Positions 63,029 through 64,000 of a stretch of 64,000 nucleotides of DNA are shown in pieces. Under the pieces are notes generated by a model. The model saw only the letters and a program-made list of their open reading frames with translations. It was not told where the DNA came from and made no database searches. This DNA comes from an uncultured Megasphaera sp. (GTDB lineage: Bacteria; Bacillota; Negativicutes; Veillonellales; Megasphaeraceae). The position numbers and the translations under genes were made by a program. Numbering within the stretch: position 1 is the stretch's first letter; every line of letters begins with the position of its first letter. The stretch spans positions 1 through 64,000 of the forward strand of contig CAKPYN010000005.1 in assembly GCA_934202965.1 (NCBI GenBank), in the 5' to 3' direction.

Positions 63029-63820
63029 ATGATAGAGTATAGTATGATGAAGCCCAAAGACGTACGGAATTTAATCCGTGCAGGAAAAATCAATAGTTTT
63101 ACAAGCGGCATGTGCCATGGGTATGCGCAGGCAAACTTGGTGATTTTACCGAAAGAATTAGCATTTGATTTTTTATTATTTACGCAGCGTAATTCGAAAC
63201 CTTGCCCCGTACTGGATGTCACAGAAGCAGGCTGCCCGGAACCGAAAGTAGCAGCGCCGGGAGCAGATATTCGGTATGATATACCTAAGTATCGTATTTA
63301 TCGTCATGGCAAGCTTACGGATGAAGTCAGTAATTTATCAGCCTATTGGCAAACGGACTTAGTAGCTTTTTTACTGGGATGCAGTTTTTCTTTTGAAGGG
63401 CCTATGCTGGATGCAGGGCTTGAAATACGGCACATTACAGAAAATCACAATGTACCTATGTATATTACGAATATTCCTTGTCATGAGGCAGGTATATTTC
63501 ACGGCCCTATGGTTGTATCCATGCGGCCGATGAAAGCAAAAGATGCGATTCGTGCGGTTCAGGTAACGAGCAGAATGCCTTCTGTCCATGGTGCGCCTAT
63601 CCATATTGGCAATCCGGCAGCGATTGGCATCAAAGATATAAACAAACCTGATTTTGGTGATCCGTCAACGATTCGAGACGGTGAAGTGCCTGTCTTTTGG
63701 GCATGTGGTGTTACGCCCCAGGCTGTTGCGATGGCTGTTAAGCCTGAATTTATGATTACACATGCGCCGGGGCATATGTTTATTACGGATTTGCTGAATT
63801 CATCACTTAGTGTCTTGTAG
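63029..63820 (+). CDS. YcsI/DUF1445 family protein
   Basis: A 263-residue soluble protein of the DUF1445 (putative hydro-lyase, YcsI) family. Family text includes GMCHGYAQANLVILP at the start, CPVLDVTEAG, PKYRIYRHGKL and the late CGVTPQAVAMAVKPEF, ITHAPGHMFITD. The DUF1445 fold also occurs in the mammalian D-glutamate cyclase DGLUCY, which forms 5-oxo-D-proline. In this operon that link makes a 5-oxoproline-forming role possible, not shown. I start it at the ATG at 63029, behind AGGGGGA. Confidence 0.85.
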   Translation: MIEYSMMKPKDVRNLIRAGKINSFTSGMCHGYAQANLVILPKELAFDFLLFTQRNSKPCPVLDVTEAGCPEPKVAAPGADIRYDIPKYRIYRHGKLTDEVSNLSAYWQTDLVAFLLGCSFSFEGPMLDAGLEIRHITENHNVPMYITNIPCHEAGIFHGPMVVSMRPMKAKDAIRAVQVTSRMPSVHGAPIHIGNPAAIGIKDINKPDFGDPSTIRDGEVPVFWACGVTPQAVAMAVKPEFMITHAPGHMFITDLLNSSLSVL

Positions 63821-63833
63821 GAGGTATTAGGCT

Positions 63834-64000
63834 ATGTATCGTGTTGATTTAAACAGTGATTTAGGAGAAAGTTTTGGTTCTTATACGATTGGCAATGATG
63901 AAGACGTACTGCAGTATGTATCTTCCGCCAACATAGCTTGCGGCTTTCATGCAGGAGACCCAAACGTCATGCAGAAAACAGTGGCCATGGCAGCAGCAAA
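63834..64000 (+). CDS. pxpA: 5-oxoprolinase subunit PxpA (LamB/YcsF family), start only
   Basis: The window ends inside this gene. The 55 residues visible begin [20 protein letters not shown] and continue [15 protein letters not shown], which are the hallmark N-terminal motifs of LamB/YcsF proteins. In E. coli and Bacillus, PxpA acts with PxpB and PxpC to cleave 5-oxoproline with ATP. The start follows AGGAGGT, 13 bases after ycsI. pxpB and pxpC are expected downstream of the window. Confidence 0.93.
   Translation, partial: MYRVDLNSDLGESFGSYTIGNDEDVLQYVSSANIACGFHAGDPNVMQKTVAMAAA

Overview
The window looks like a chromosomal segment of a Negativicute, most likely Megasphaera or a close relative. 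Three things point there: diderm surface genes inside Firmicute-type gene order (an SLH-domain porin, a TpsB/ShlB-type outer-membrane transporter), a compact monomeric [FeFe] hydrogenase of the kind known from Megasphaera elsdenii, and a mixture of Firmicute housekeeping genes (CIRCE-groESL, t6A cluster, YlbF, MurB). The species assignment is inference.

Layout. 1-6081: the end of an rRNA operon (5S, tRNA-Trp, tRNA-Arg), then thiL-tsaE-tsaB-rimI-tsaD and a PdtaS/PdtaR-like histidine kinase with an ANTAR RNA-binding regulator. 6087-9561: CIRCE-controlled groES-groL and an MFS exporter. 9562-15302: two threonine ammonia-lyase paralogues with about 97% protein identity flank an amino-acid permease and a tRNA Asn-Glu-Val array, followed by ridA and tRNA-Lys. 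15456-19914: pepA, a PHP phosphoesterase, a P-loop/Asp23-like protein, and a ZTP riboswitch in front of a stand-alone AICAR transformylase. 20161-31581: a TpsB transporter, a metallo-beta-lactamase-fold hydrolase with a small cysteine-rich protein, trmL-ylbF-murB, typA, an Rpn-family nuclease, putP and an ABC-F protein.

31582-41430 is the accessory region. It holds a complete type I Zorya anti-phage operon (zorA-zorB-zorC-zorD), preceded by a promoter, a possible 20-codon leader ORF and a perfect 14-bp terminator hairpin. A small secreted protein, a degraded Rpn gene and a GC-rich nested palindrome follow it.

41463-55771: phosphoesterases, a DUF4931 HIT-like protein, queD-queE, mutY, a nucleoid-associated protein, a signal-peptide protein resembling trimeric-autotransporter stalks, [FeFe] hydrogenase, the SLH porin, a DapF-fold racemase that resembles the staphylopine histidine racemase CntK, a DUF3290/DUF421 pair bracketed by two copies of a repeat of about 160 bp, and malic enzyme. 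55855-58317: a second ZTP riboswitch in front of fhs and fchA. 58456-64000: a LysR regulator broken by an amber codon in its helix-turn-helix, then aminotransferase, FAH-family hydrolase, NRAMP-like transporter, YcsI and the start of pxpA, a probable 5-oxoproline or related amino-acid catabolic locus.

The genes fit an amino-acid and lactate fermenter. Threonine/serine deamination is paired with RidA, hydrogenase disposes of electrons, and two ZTP riboswitches probably tie formate activation and purine formylation to the same ligand. All family assignments come from reading motifs; no database search was run.
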